DNA from: Akkermansia muciniphila
GTDB lineage: Bacteria > Verrucomicrobiota > Verrucomicrobiia > Verrucomicrobiales > V1-33
Assembly (NCBI GenBank): GCA_945900785.1
Contig: CAMDJM010000023.1
Coordinates: forward strand, 1-61,060
DNA length: 61,060 nt
Direction: 5' to 3'
How positions within the stretch are numbered: the stretch's first letter is position 1; each line of letters opens with the position of its first letter. The translations under genes and the position numbers were made by a program. The notes under the pieces were generated by a model. It did not search any database. It saw only the letters and a list, made by a program, of their open reading frames with translations, and was not told where the DNA came from. Below, in pieces: positions 17,176 to 26,603 of the stretch.

Positions 17176-20100
17176 TCACTCCAGCACCGCTGCTGCCGGG
17201 ACGATGGTGCGCAGGTCCGGGGAGTCCAGCCGCCAGACCTGAAAGCGCTGCCCGGCAATAACGCCGAGGCGTCTGCCATCTGCGGAAAAGGCTACAGCAC
17301 GCAGGGTGCCGCCGTCGGGATGGAGCAATTCGCAAAGCCGGGCACCACTACGCACGTCGAGCAGGGTAACTCCCCTGCCGAGAGCGGTGGCAGCCACCAT
17401 ACCAGTGCAGGAGACCGCCGCCCGCGGCAGGGCACCGGAATCTTTGATCGGGTGTTTCCACAGCACTTTGCCGCCGGCGGATTGGAGACAGATGATCTGG
17501 CCGGAACTTGCAATCACGAGAGATTCGCCACCGGCCGAGAAGGCGGCTGAATCGATCCGGCGGGGCGTTTTCATGCGCAGCCATTCCGGAAAAGGTTTGG
17601 CGGCATCTGCTTTGAGAGGAATCACCATCAGATCATGGTCATTCTGGTCCCGTGCGTGGGATTTTCCGCTCCAGCAGAGCAGCTCACCGCCGGGGGACAG
17701 GACACAGGTTTCTGCGGCCGAATTTCCTGGCAGGTGCGGCACTGGACTCTGCCGCCATTCCCCGATCCAGCCCGGAGGTGGCTCCAGCAATACGGTCGCG
17801 TTGCTGCCGCCAACAAAGAGACTCCTGCCGTCCGGTGCGGAGGCGAGGAGGGGAGCGAAACTGTCCGGCCCGAACCGTTTGCCAATCCGCAGCCCATCAG
17901 CCGCCCAGTTTCCCCCGGGATTGATCAGCGGCACCCGGTAGACCCGGCCGGCCACAGAGCGGATCAGGCCAGTGCCGGCGAAACCCAGGGTGAGATCCGC
18001 CACGCGCCCGCAGGGCAGGGTCACAACGGGGCCGCTTCCATCCAGACGGTAAGTGCTGATATCATGTCCGGTGGTGACCGCGAAGGAGCGGGTTTCCGGC
18101 CAAACCGCGATCTGCGGACCTCCGCGCAGATAGGTATTCATCGCGGCACCGGATGGAATCAGCGCGGAGGAGACCAGCGCGGACGGCACCAGGCGCAGGA
18201 TATCGGCCCTGCGGAGGTCATCCCGCGCCACCCGCACGAGGTTGCCATCGTCCGAGACGAGCACGTGGTGCCCGGCCCATGGCAGCATGGAACGCTGCCG
18301 GCCGGTGGCGCTCTCCCAGATGCGCGCCATCCCGTCCCGCCCCTGCGTGATCAGACTCCTGCCTCCATCAAAGACGCCCACGCGGTCGCACGCTCCAGAG
18401 TGTGCGGTGGTCGCCCAAAGGGTGCGCGAATCCCCGGCAGGCCATGCGGCAAGCCGTCCATCGATCATGGCTGCATAGACCATGGTGCCGTCCGGACTGA
18501 AGGCGGCAGAGTGCGTGTAGGCCGGACGGGACAGCTCAAAATCGCGGAGCACTTTGCCCGTGGCCGTCTCCACCAGCTTCAAACCGAAGGCGGCAGAATT
18601 GTTGGCCGCAAGGAAACGCGACCCATCCCGGCTGAAGGCCCTGGGCGTCCAGTTGTCAGGAATTTCCGTTATATCCCGGGGTTCCAGCTCCGTGGCCCGC
18701 AGGTCGAGCACGATCAGCCGCCGGCGTTTGTTTTGCAGGCACTGGCACACCAGCCAGCGTCCATCGTCGGAGAAATAGTTCCAGACATTGAGCGGCGGGA
18801 GAATGGTCAGGAGTTTTCCGGTTTCCGCATTCCAGACCTCCCCGCGTGCCGGGCCGGTGATGAGCAGCAGCCTGCCGTCTGCGGAGAGCGGGCCAGGCGG
18901 GTAGTTCCCCACCGGTTTTGATTTCACATGGTGAATCACTTTCCCGCTGGCGGTGTCCCGCACCGCGCAGCCGTCATTTTCCAAGGTCACATAGCGGAGC
19001 ATCTTCGCGTCCATCATGGGCTCCCAGCCACCGCGGTCGTAGGGAATCGATTTTTGCGGCTCCAGGGACGGCATGGCCGAAAGACTGAGCAGCAGATCGC
19101 AGTCGGCAGGCGTGTGGCGCAGGTCCTCCGAGTCACGCACGGTGGCGATCAGGCGGTCGCGCTCATGCCAGGGGCCATTGGAGATGCGGGCGCGGATCTC
19201 CGACTCCAGGGCACGGCCTTCCGCCTTCCTGCTGGCCTCCGCAGCTTCCCGCGCGGCTTTCTCGCTGGCCTGTGACTCCTCCAGCAGGTGCCGGCTGGTG
19301 CGTGCCTCGCGCCACATCGCACCGGCCGTTAGCGTCAGCGAAGCCAGGAGCGCCGTGCCGAGCAGGGCGGGTGCTGGATTCCGTCGCGCCCAGCGCACCG
19401 CCCGCTCCAGACTGCCCACGGGTCGTGCGAGAATGGGCCGGTTCTCCAGCCAGCGGGTGATGTCTTCCGCAAAGGCCGCAGCGCTGGCGTAGCGGCCTTC
19501 CGGTTCCTTTGTCAGGCATTTCCGGCAGATGATGGCGAGGTCACGCGGCACGTCGGCGGGCAAGGCCGGGAGCGGATCCTCCACGATGCGCCGCAGCAGC
19601 GCGGGCAGGCCCTCTGCCTGGAAGGGCGGACGACCGGCCAGCAGTTCGTAGAGCACCGCCCCCAGGCTCCACACGTCGCTGGCCACGGTGGCATGCGCCG
19701 CATTCGCTGCCGCCACCTCTGGCGCAGAGTAGTGCGGGGTGCCCAGAAAATGCGCAGACACGGTCAGGGATTCCACTTCCGCTGCGGAATCGTCCAGGAT
19801 CTTCACCAGCCCGAAATCGCTCAGATAGGGCAGGCCCGTTTCGTCGAAAAGAATGTTGGCCGGTTTGATGTCGCGGTGGAGCACGCCGTGGCTGTGGGCG
19901 AACTGCACGGCGGAGGCCAGCAGCACCAACAGTTCCCCGGTCTTCTGCCACTGGCCGGCATACTCACTGCGGCGCGCGGCCAGCGTGCCGCCGGCGGCGA
20001 GTTGCATGGTGAAAAACGGGAGATCCTCATTTTCGTCCACGCGGAAAACGGGGAGGATCGCACGGTGGTTGAGCGCGGCCAGCGCCCGGGCTTCCTGACG

Positions 20101-20427
20101 GAAGCGCGCGCGCATCTGTGTGTCGTCACCGAGCTGCGGACGCAGCATCTTCAGCGCGACCTCGCGTCCCGGCCCCCGCTCCCACGCCCGGTAAACGATG
20201 CCCATGCCGCCGCGGGCGATCTCTTCCAGCACATCATGTCCTGGCACGCGCAGGGCGGCCACGCCTTTCAGGGCAGAAGCCGGATCACCTGCCTCTGCGG
20301 AGTGCTGCGAATCCATTTCGCCGCCCCACAGGCATGGCACGCAGATACTGCCAGGTTGCAGGGCCGGCAGCAGGGCACCGCAGTCCAGGCAGCGGCGATC
20401 CCAACTGTTTTCCCTGGCCTCAGACAT
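17176..20427 (-). CDS. Membrane Ser/Thr protein kinase with C-terminal WD40-type propeller
   Basis: A 1083-residue kinase. An N-terminal zinc ribbon (Cys13, Cys16, Cys29, Cys32) precedes a Hanks-type kinase domain (about 64-330): glycine loop ARGGMGIVY, Lys93 in VALK, catalytic loop HRDIKPAN (Asp186) and DFG at 204-206, all intact. One membrane helix (about 352-371) and a short coiled coil (about 380-420) link to roughly 600 residues of WD40-like repeats. The repeat region should lie outside the membrane and could sense a ligand or partner. The gene starts 15 bp after the ECF sigma factor gene and is the last of the five-gene run. Kinase phosphorylation of the adjacent sigma factor is the obvious hypothesis. 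Confidence 0.88.
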   Translation of the reverse strand: MSEARENSWDRRCLDCGALLPALQPGSICVPCLWGGEMDSQHSAEAGDPASALKGVAALRVPGHDVLEEIARGGMGIVYRAWERGPGREVALKMLRPQLGDDTQMRARFRQEARALAALNHRAILPVFRVDENEDLPFFTMQLAAGGTLAARRSEYAGQWQKTGELLVLLASAVQFAHSHGVLHRDIKPANILFDETGLPYLSDFGLVKILDDSAAEVESLTVSAHFLGTPHYSAPEVAAANAAHATVASDVWSLGAVLYELLAGRPPFQAEGLPALLRRIVEDPLPALPADVPRDLAIICRKCLTKEPEGRYASAAAFAEDITRWLENRPILARPVGSLERAVRWARRNPAPALLGTALLASLTLTAGAMWREARTSRHLLEESQASEKAAREAAEASRKAEGRALESEIRARISNGPWHERDRLIATVRDSEDLRHTPADCDLLLSLSAMPSLEPQKSIPYDRGGWEPMMDAKMLRYVTLENDGCAVRDTASGKVIHHVKSKPVGNYPPGPLSADGRLLLITGPARGEVWNAETGKLLTILPPLNVWNYFSDDGRWLVCQCLQNKRRRLIVLDLRATELEPRDITEIPDNWTPRAFSRDGSRFLAANNSAAFGLKLVETATGKVLRDFELSRPAYTHSAAFSPDGTMVYAAMIDGRLAAWPAGDSRTLWATTAHSGACDRVGVFDGGRSLITQGRDGMARIWESATGRQRSMLPWAGHHVLVSDDGNLVRVARDDLRRADILRLVPSALVSSALIPSGAAMNTYLRGGPQIAVWPETRSFAVTTGHDISTYRLDGSGPVVTLPCGRVADLTLGFAGTGLIRSVAGRVYRVPLINPGGNWAADGLRIGKRFGPDSFAPLLASAPDGRSLFVGGSNATVLLEPPPGWIGEWRQSPVPHLPGNSAAETCVLSPGGELLCWSGKSHARDQNDHDLMVIPLKADAAKPFPEWLRMKTPRRIDSAAFSAGGESLVIASSGQIICLQSAGGKVLWKHPIKDSGALPRAAVSCTGMVAATALGRGVTLLDVRSGARLCELLHPDGGTLRAVAFSADGRRLGVIAGQRFQVWRLDSPDLRTIVPAAAVLE

Positions 20428-20442
20428 ACTGGAGAGTGCGGT

Positions 20443-21138
20443 TCAGCCCGCCCCGAGCAGCGAGCGCAGATAGTCCATTTCCTCCTCGATCTCGTGCGGG
20501 GCGGAAACCGTGCGCCGCACCTCCGCGCGCAGACATTCCCTCAGCCGCCGCCGCCGGGTGAGCACCTCGCTTTTGAAGGCGGAAAGGCTCAAGTCGAGCA
20601 GGCGGCTGGCCGCATCGTAGCTCAGTGCCTCGCCCTTCGCGCCGAGAAAGGCACCAAGGACTGTAAAGGCATCGTCCCCCAGCTTGGCGGAACATTCGGC
20701 ATGCACCCGGGCCAGGGCGGTGTCCATCACGGCGCGCGCCCAGTGGCGGTCGAAATCCGCGTATTGCCCCTCCGCTTGGGCAGGCTGGGCGGTTTCCGGC
20801 AGGTCGTCCAGTGCCATTGGGATCTGTCCGCCCCCGCGCTTCAATGCCTGGCGCTTCCGGTATTCGTCGGTGAGCCAGTGGTTGAGCACGCTCTGGAGAA
20901 AGGTCCGGAACTTCCCCCGCGTGCGGTCCGCCTGATCCAGCACCTTCTGCTCCATGAAATAAAGCAGGAAGGATTGCACTATGTCCTCCGCTTCGTCCCG
21001 CGCCCATCCTTTCATCAGCACCACCTGCCGGACTGGTTCCCAGTAGTTCCGGCACAGCGATTCCAGCGCCGCCCTGCCGGCGCTCCCGCCGTGGCGTGTG
21101 GCCTGGGCCAGCTCGGTCCATTGGGTGACAGGAAACAT
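20443..21138 (-). CDS. ECF-type RNA polymerase sigma factor
   Basis: A 231-residue sigma factor of the extracytoplasmic-function group typical of Planctomycetota/Verrucomicrobiota, where it is paired with Ser/Thr kinases. The start at 21138 gives MFPVTQWTELAQ, the usual beginning of these proteins; the longer frame to 21189 adds 17 unrelated residues. Region 2 is seen at AEDIVQSFLLYFME with RTFLQSVLNHWLTDEYRKR, and region 4 near LSYDAASRLLDLSLSAFKSE with a basic recognition segment. It lies 66 bp after the giant 1769-aa gene and 15 bp before the kinase gene. No anti-sigma factor gene is visible, so control through the kinase is likely. Confidence 0.85.
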   Translation of the reverse strand: MFPVTQWTELAQATRHGGSAGRAALESLCRNYWEPVRQVVLMKGWARDEAEDIVQSFLLYFMEQKVLDQADRTRGKFRTFLQSVLNHWLTDEYRKRQALKRGGGQIPMALDDLPETAQPAQAEGQYADFDRHWARAVMDTALARVHAECSAKLGDDAFTVLGAFLGAKGEALSYDAASRLLDLSLSAFKSEVLTRRRRLRECLRAEVRRTVSAPHEIEEEMDYLRSLLGAG

Positions 21139-21204
21139 GCCGCCGACTCTGACCGGCAACGCGGTGGCAAGCAAGCAGTTTGCTGCCACGCGGTGCGGGC
21201 GGGA

Positions 21205-24200
21205 TCAATCGACGCGCTTGCTCCATTTTTTGTTCTTGTAGCTTAGAGTGGCTGTCTTCTCGACGCTGATGCAGACCGGGCACCAGCCGAGTTCCGCCGC
21301 GAGACGGCCTTTCCCCACGAGGCTCAGTCCCTGCGGATTCTTCACGCCGACCAGAGAGATTTCGCCTGTCACGGAAATGATGCACAACACCTCGCCTTCC
21401 ACGCTCAGGAACATCTTCCCAATCCATGTCGGCCCCTCGGTAAAGTAACCCACGCCGGTGCCTGCTCCGACGCTGAGGTTGAAGAGACAAGTGCTGGGAA
21501 TGCCGATCAGTTGATTTAGCGCCATGTGCACCTCTCCGTAGACATAGGCGCCAGTGAAGGGAGCTTCCCCCAGCGCCTCCTGAATGCTCTGATCCCAGAA
21601 GAACGGCGCCAGGGTGCAGGTGCGTCCGAAATAGACGCCGCCTTTCGCCTTGAAGCCCTTGCCCACTTCCATCGCCACGTCGGCGCTGAAGTAGTTCTCC
21701 ACCTTGCCGAACATCATCGCGCAGCCCATCTCCGTGATCACGAACTGCCCGCCGAAGCTAATCTCGCCCAGCACTTCGATGCTCCCGCCCATCCCGGTTA
21801 GCTTGCCACCGTCCCCGAATTGAAAACGGGTGTCAAAGCTCACGCTGAGATCAGGATACAACCATTCCAGCGCGACTTCCTTCGCACCCAGCGTGACCTC
21901 GGTGCCCATGCCGCCTGCCGGCAGACACCCCCCCGGTGTGTTGTCGGAATTGAGTTCCTTGATCTCGATGAACACGTGCGCCTTCATCGCTTCGGAGGCT
22001 TTCAGTTCCACCATCAGGTCCAGCCGGAGATCCGTCAGGGAGTCGCCGCGGATGTGCGCTTTTCCTTTCGCCTCGGCTCCGGCCATCACTCCTGCCGCAT
22101 CCCCGAGGAAGCTGGTGAGCTTCTTGTCCACGCCGCCGAGGACGGTCTCGATGAGATCGCGCGCTGCCGTGTCCGCCTGTTCGAATACCCCGTCCACCAC
22201 CTGACGCATCTGCTGCTCCACGTCGTGGAGCCGCTGTTTGAGGATGCGGTTGATGCTGGCACTCACCCCCGTGGAGAAGAAACGGTCTTCCATCGCCTCA
22301 CGGATTTTAGCGCGCAGCATCTCCCGGGCCTGCGGGTGGCTGGGATCATCCAGTCCATTGCGGAAGGGGGCGAGCACCGAATTCACATCGCCCGCCACAC
22401 TGCCCACGGCGGAAGTGAACTCTGCCGCCGCTGCGCCCAGGGCGGCTTTCAGTTCCGTGGCCAGCGGGCCATTCCCGTTCAGTGCGGCCAGCAGCCCGTC
22501 ACACACCTGCCCGGCTTTGGCGGCCAGTGTATCCAGTTCCGTCAGCACCGGCTTGGCGCGGGCCACCAGATCCGCGATGTCTTCCTTGTAGGTCGGATCG
22601 TGGAGCTTGCTCGAAACCTTGGTCGCCAGACGCTTCGCTGTTTCCGCGATCTTGTCGAACTTGTTGCCCGGACCGGGTTCGGAGTATTCGCGGAAGGCCG
22701 AGATGTGCGTTTTGACCTTCACCAGACGGTCCTTCACTTCCTTCAGGATGCCCAGCACATTGCTGGTGGCTCCGGCGATCGACTGATAGCTCCCCGCCAG
22801 ATCCGTGCCGCCGGCTTTGAGAAGACCTTCGATAAATGCCTTGTTCACGGTCGGCTTGAAGGTCTTCGTCGCCGCATCCCAGTTGTCCTCGGAGAGCAGC
22901 TTCGCGAGGAATGCCTCCGCCTGTTCATCCATCTTCGCATCCAGCGGACCCGCGAAGAGTTCGCGCATGGTCGGCTCCAGCATCTGCTCGATCGCCTTGC
23001 GTCCTTCAGTGAGGACCTGATCGTCCACCAGCCCCTGCAGCGTGTCCAGCAGCCCGCTCACCTGGTCGGCGGCCAGACTTGTCAGGCTCAGTTTATTGAG
23101 GCCGGCTTTTGCACCAAAATCGATGTCGGCATTCTCCGGCGTCAGCGCGCGGCAGCGGTGTTTCAGGGAGAGCACCAACAGATCGGTGCTGGTCTCTTTG
23201 AAGTCCTTGAAGGTGCGCGATCCGGCCTGCCAGATCATCGGATAGTCGAGATCCACCACATCCAGCCAGCGGGTCTGGGCATGCATGCGGAACTTGTCAT
23301 TCGGCGCGTCGGAGCCGTCCCGGTATTGCGCCACACTGACTCCGTTCGCATACCCACGATGCGCCACATCGAACGGCTCCTGGGTGAAGAAGTGCTCAAC
23401 GCCGATGCTGAAGCACGACCCGGGATCCTGAAAGCCGCCCATCAGATGAAGCACGGCTCCGGGGTCGTTTTTCCGCGCCCGGGTGTGGAGATGAACCGGC
23501 GCATCCTCGAAAAATGGCAGGTCGAGCTTCGCCGCGATGTTCAGCCAGCCGATCTCCGCGGGAGCCGCCGGAGCGTGATTGAAATAGGCGTCTCCCACCG
23601 TGGTGGCGGCCCAGCGCTCCTTGTCCGGTCCGGCCATATCCAAGTTAGGCGGAAGCTTCAGACGGGAAGTGATCGCAGGCTCTGTCGGCGGGTCCGCGCC
23701 CGTCTGGATCTGTCCGCTGGGATGAAACGCCAGAGTGCCGTAGAGCGGTGTGGCGATTTCCGAGGACCATGCCTCCACACTGACGGAGAGCTTCATGACG
23801 GTGGGATCGCAGCCCGCACCAGCCATGGGGACGAAGCCCGCATTCTTCACCCGGAAGTCCGCCTGCCAATACACCAGCGTCTTGTCCGCGCCGGTCTCGG
23901 CAGGGCTCAATTCCAGCGCGGAGGGTGCGCCGAGGCAGGTGAAGAACATCTTGTCATAAGCCAACTCGAAGCCTGCGGGTTCCGGCAACACGATCCCTCC
24001 CTTTGTCCGCGAGTCCGTGACCTGACTGTGGGTGAGCTGAATGCCGAAATCCTCAAACTGCACCGCATAGCCGCCCAGCGTAGCCCCCGGCGGGAAGCTG
24101 CCGGTGTAGGCCTCGTGGATGCCTGACACCCCGGCGCGGCGCGTGACATATTTACACCGATGACTGAGATCATACGGTCCTGCCGTGACCCCGGCGAGCA

Positions 24201-26514
24201 CAGAGGTGCCGGTGAAAGTGCCGCCTGCGGTGCGGAAGTTCAGGCCGGCGTAGTCGCCCGTGCCCACTTCGAAAGCTGCCGTGTCCGGGCGCACCATCGA
24301 GCCATTCGACTGATTGATGCCGCTGTGCAGCATCCACCCTGGCTGATTCTTGCCCGCAATGCTGCCTGCTCCATTCAGGAAACATCCGGGAATGTGCAGG
24401 GCGCTGTCCGTGAAATTGCTGGTGGAGTGCGCGAATTTTCCCAGTGCCTCGATTTTCCCCCACTGGAGTTTCGATGGATTCTGCAATTGCCCCATGGAGG
24501 CCAGGCCGCCATCCCGGGTGAAGTGCAGACTCTGACCCGCAGGAGTGTCGAACACCAGATTCGCCGTGACGGGAGCAACTCCGGGGCAACCCTCGCTGCC
24601 GCAGTCCTGGGCGTAGGGCACTGTAATGTTGTTTGGCGTATTCAGCACGCTGAGAGCCGTGTCCACCACATCGGCATTCACTTTCAACGTGCCGCTGCCA
24701 AAGAAGACGAGCGAATCATAGGGGAAGTGCGTGCGCAGGATGCCGCCCTGGATGCCGAACTGCGCCGTCATTTTTGCCGTGCCCTGCACATCGGCGTCCA
24801 CGATCACATTGCCCTGCGTGGAATTCGTCTTCCAGAAGGCCTGATCATTGCTCCGCTTGAAACGCTCTCCTTCGGGCACCTCGGCGTCCACGAGCAATTG
24901 ATCGGTCTCCGCGCCGCGCACGAACCCGGCATTGCCAGTCGTGGTGAACGTGAGGCGCGACTGCGCCGTGGACCACTGCACCTGGCTGGCCTCGAACCAG
25001 ATCGGTTTGGACTCCTCACATGCCCAGGTGTTGCCGGCTTTTGTCAGGAGCGGCGAGGCTGGATTGAAGGATGCCGTGAGCACCTGATTGGGGAAAACCA
25101 CTTCGCTCTCCCAGATCCGCGTGGCCGCCGGGTTGGAGGTCATGCCCAGTCCTGCCGGCAGCAGCAGGGCGATGTCCGCCACCGCTCCCGCCGGCGTGAG
25201 CAGCAGGTTCTGCTTCTCAAAGCGCATGTTGCCCAGTGATGTCAGGATCCCCGGCGGTTCGATGACCGGCACGGTGCCTGCGGAGAGCAGCGCATCGCCG
25301 TCGTCCTCCAGGGTCACGCTGAGGGGCGAGCCATCCCCGAAGGTGTAATCTGTCAGACCATTGACCGTGCCACTCTGCGCATTGATGCGCAGCCCCGTGA
25401 CCGGCAGCCCTGCCGGGATCACGGCTCCGGCCACCGGGCCGGGCGTGGTCACGGAATCAAAGGATCCTGCCAGCGTGCCGAAGCGGATTACGCCAGTGAA
25501 ATGCATGAGCCGCTGGTCTGCGCCCTGCAGCTGATTCGACGCGGTGGCCAGCCCTGCGCCGGGGGTGGCGAAATGCCCTGCCGTCACCCTCACATAATAC
25601 GTCTTCGATGCGGAGGCGAGCTGACCCGTTGGTTTGATCTTCATCTGCATGCTGCCGAGGGAATTCGCGGGCGTCAGCGGCTGCCCCACAGGCGCGGCAT
25701 GCGAGGGCATGGATACCACCTGCTCGAACGCGGCCTGCTCCAGAGGCACGACGACGCCAGTCAGCGCTTCATGAAGCGTGACACTGAACCGCAGGGTGAT
25801 ATCATCATTCGCCGGCGCGGCGAGATATCCGTCATAGCGGCCCGCCGTCCATCCGGCGGTGACTACGAATTCACTGCGGTCCGGGGAGCTGGCGACCGCC
25901 CATGGCTGAAACCAGCTCACGCCGGTGACGAGCGGGCGCACATTATAATTCGCATCAGCGCTGACCGTGCTGTTGAAATGCCGGAACTGCCGCGGCAGCG
26001 AAAAGTCGGCGGTCGTGGTCACGGCGAAAGCATTGCCTGAACCTGTCACGCGCCGCCACAGCGTCAGGCGCACCCGATACTCATGTGCAGGCAGCAACTG
26101 CACCGCGGGAGTGAGATCCACGGCATCTGCAAGGTTGCCCGTGGACGCGCCAATGTTGTTCCGCGCTACCACGACCTGCTGCACCGTGGATCCGCCGACG
26201 CGCAGCGAGGTCACCGTGTCCGATTCATTGAGCAGCTGATAGCGCAGCTCATAGTCGTAGTTGGAGCCGTCCACCGTCTCGGTGAACTGCACTGTGGAGG
26301 CTGCATGGATGGCGTCCCGTTCATAACCGGCTGCGGCATTGAGGGCATCGGAAGCAATCAGATCGCTGGTTTGCCCATTGATGCTAGTGGCGTTCGAAAT
26401 GACCAGGGAGTTAATCGCTGCGGTGATCTCGGCGCGGACGGTGCCTGCGGCTGTGGCCAGCAATGCGACCAGGAGCGGCAGCAGGCGCAGAGGAGTTGTG
26501 AGAGCGTGTTTCAT
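21205..26514 (-). CDS. Giant exported protein (1769 aa), unknown family
   Basis: A 1769-residue protein starting at ATG 26514, which begins a good signal peptide (MKHALTTPLRLLPLLVALL, cleavage after VRA). The open frame extends further up without homology. The N-terminal two thirds appear beta-rich with Ig-like or jelly-roll character. About residues 1220-1540 are Ala/Lys/Glu-rich helices, probably a long coiled-coil stalk (for example KIAETAKRLATKVSSKLHD). The last 200 residues return to Gly-rich beta structure (GGSIEVLGEISFGG, AMEVGKGFKAKGGVYFG). No catalytic motif or known secretion tail was recognised. It is the third gene of the run, 89 bp after the previous one, directly before the sigma factor gene. 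Confidence 0.7.
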   Translation of the reverse strand: MKHALTTPLRLLPLLVALLATAAGTVRAEITAAINSLVISNATSINGQTSDLIASDALNAAAGYERDAIHAASTVQFTETVDGSNYDYELRYQLLNESDTVTSLRVGGSTVQQVVVARNNIGASTGNLADAVDLTPAVQLLPAHEYRVRLTLWRRVTGSGNAFAVTTTADFSLPRQFRHFNSTVSADANYNVRPLVTGVSWFQPWAVASSPDRSEFVVTAGWTAGRYDGYLAAPANDDITLRFSVTLHEALTGVVVPLEQAAFEQVVSMPSHAAPVGQPLTPANSLGSMQMKIKPTGQLASASKTYYVRVTAGHFATPGAGLATASNQLQGADQRLMHFTGVIRFGTLAGSFDSVTTPGPVAGAVIPAGLPVTGLRINAQSGTVNGLTDYTFGDGSPLSVTLEDDGDALLSAGTVPVIEPPGILTSLGNMRFEKQNLLLTPAGAVADIALLLPAGLGMTSNPAATRIWESEVVFPNQVLTASFNPASPLLTKAGNTWACEESKPIWFEASQVQWSTAQSRLTFTTTGNAGFVRGAETDQLLVDAEVPEGERFKRSNDQAFWKTNSTQGNVIVDADVQGTAKMTAQFGIQGGILRTHFPYDSLVFFGSGTLKVNADVVDTALSVLNTPNNITVPYAQDCGSEGCPGVAPVTANLVFDTPAGQSLHFTRDGGLASMGQLQNPSKLQWGKIEALGKFAHSTSNFTDSALHIPGCFLNGAGSIAGKNQPGWMLHSGINQSNGSMVRPDTAAFEVGTGDYAGLNFRTAGGTFTGTSVLAGVTAGPYDLSHRCKYVTRRAGVSGIHEAYTGSFPPGATLGGYAVQFEDFGIQLTHSQVTDSRTKGGIVLPEPAGFELAYDKMFFTCLGAPSALELSPAETGADKTLVYWQADFRVKNAGFVPMAGAGCDPTVMKLSVSVEAWSSEIATPLYGTLAFHPSGQIQTGADPPTEPAITSRLKLPPNLDMAGPDKERWAATTVGDAYFNHAPAAPAEIGWLNIAAKLDLPFFEDAPVHLHTRARKNDPGAVLHLMGGFQDPGSCFSIGVEHFFTQEPFDVAHRGYANGVSVAQYRDGSDAPNDKFRMHAQTRWLDVVDLDYPMIWQAGSRTFKDFKETSTDLLVLSLKHRCRALTPENADIDFGAKAGLNKLSLTSLAADQVSGLLDTLQGLVDDQVLTEGRKAIEQMLEPTMRELFAGPLDAKMDEQAEAFLAKLLSEDNWDAATKTFKPTVNKAFIEGLLKAGGTDLAGSYQSIAGATSNVLGILKEVKDRLVKVKTHISAFREYSEPGPGNKFDKIAETAKRLATKVSSKLHDPTYKEDIADLVARAKPVLTELDTLAAKAGQVCDGLLAALNGNGPLATELKAALGAAAAEFTSAVGSVAGDVNSVLAPFRNGLDDPSHPQAREMLRAKIREAMEDRFFSTGVSASINRILKQRLHDVEQQMRQVVDGVFEQADTAARDLIETVLGGVDKKLTSFLGDAAGVMAGAEAKGKAHIRGDSLTDLRLDLMVELKASEAMKAHVFIEIKELNSDNTPGGCLPAGGMGTEVTLGAKEVALEWLYPDLSVSFDTRFQFGDGGKLTGMGGSIEVLGEISFGGQFVITEMGCAMMFGKVENYFSADVAMEVGKGFKAKGGVYFGRTCTLAPFFWDQSIQEALGEAPFTGAYVYGEVHMALNQLIGIPSTCLFNLSVGAGTGVGYFTEGPTWIGKMFLSVEGEVLCIISVTGEISLVGVKNPQGLSLVGKGRLAAELGWCPVCISVEKTATLSYKNKKWSKRVD

Positions 26515-26603
26515 GGCGGAAGGAAAATAGTTTGTTGGTGGCAGCCGTGCTCCTTTTCGGATTCCAGCTGCGGAAGTTGTGAGTTTCTCAGGCCCGTTGC
26601 GGA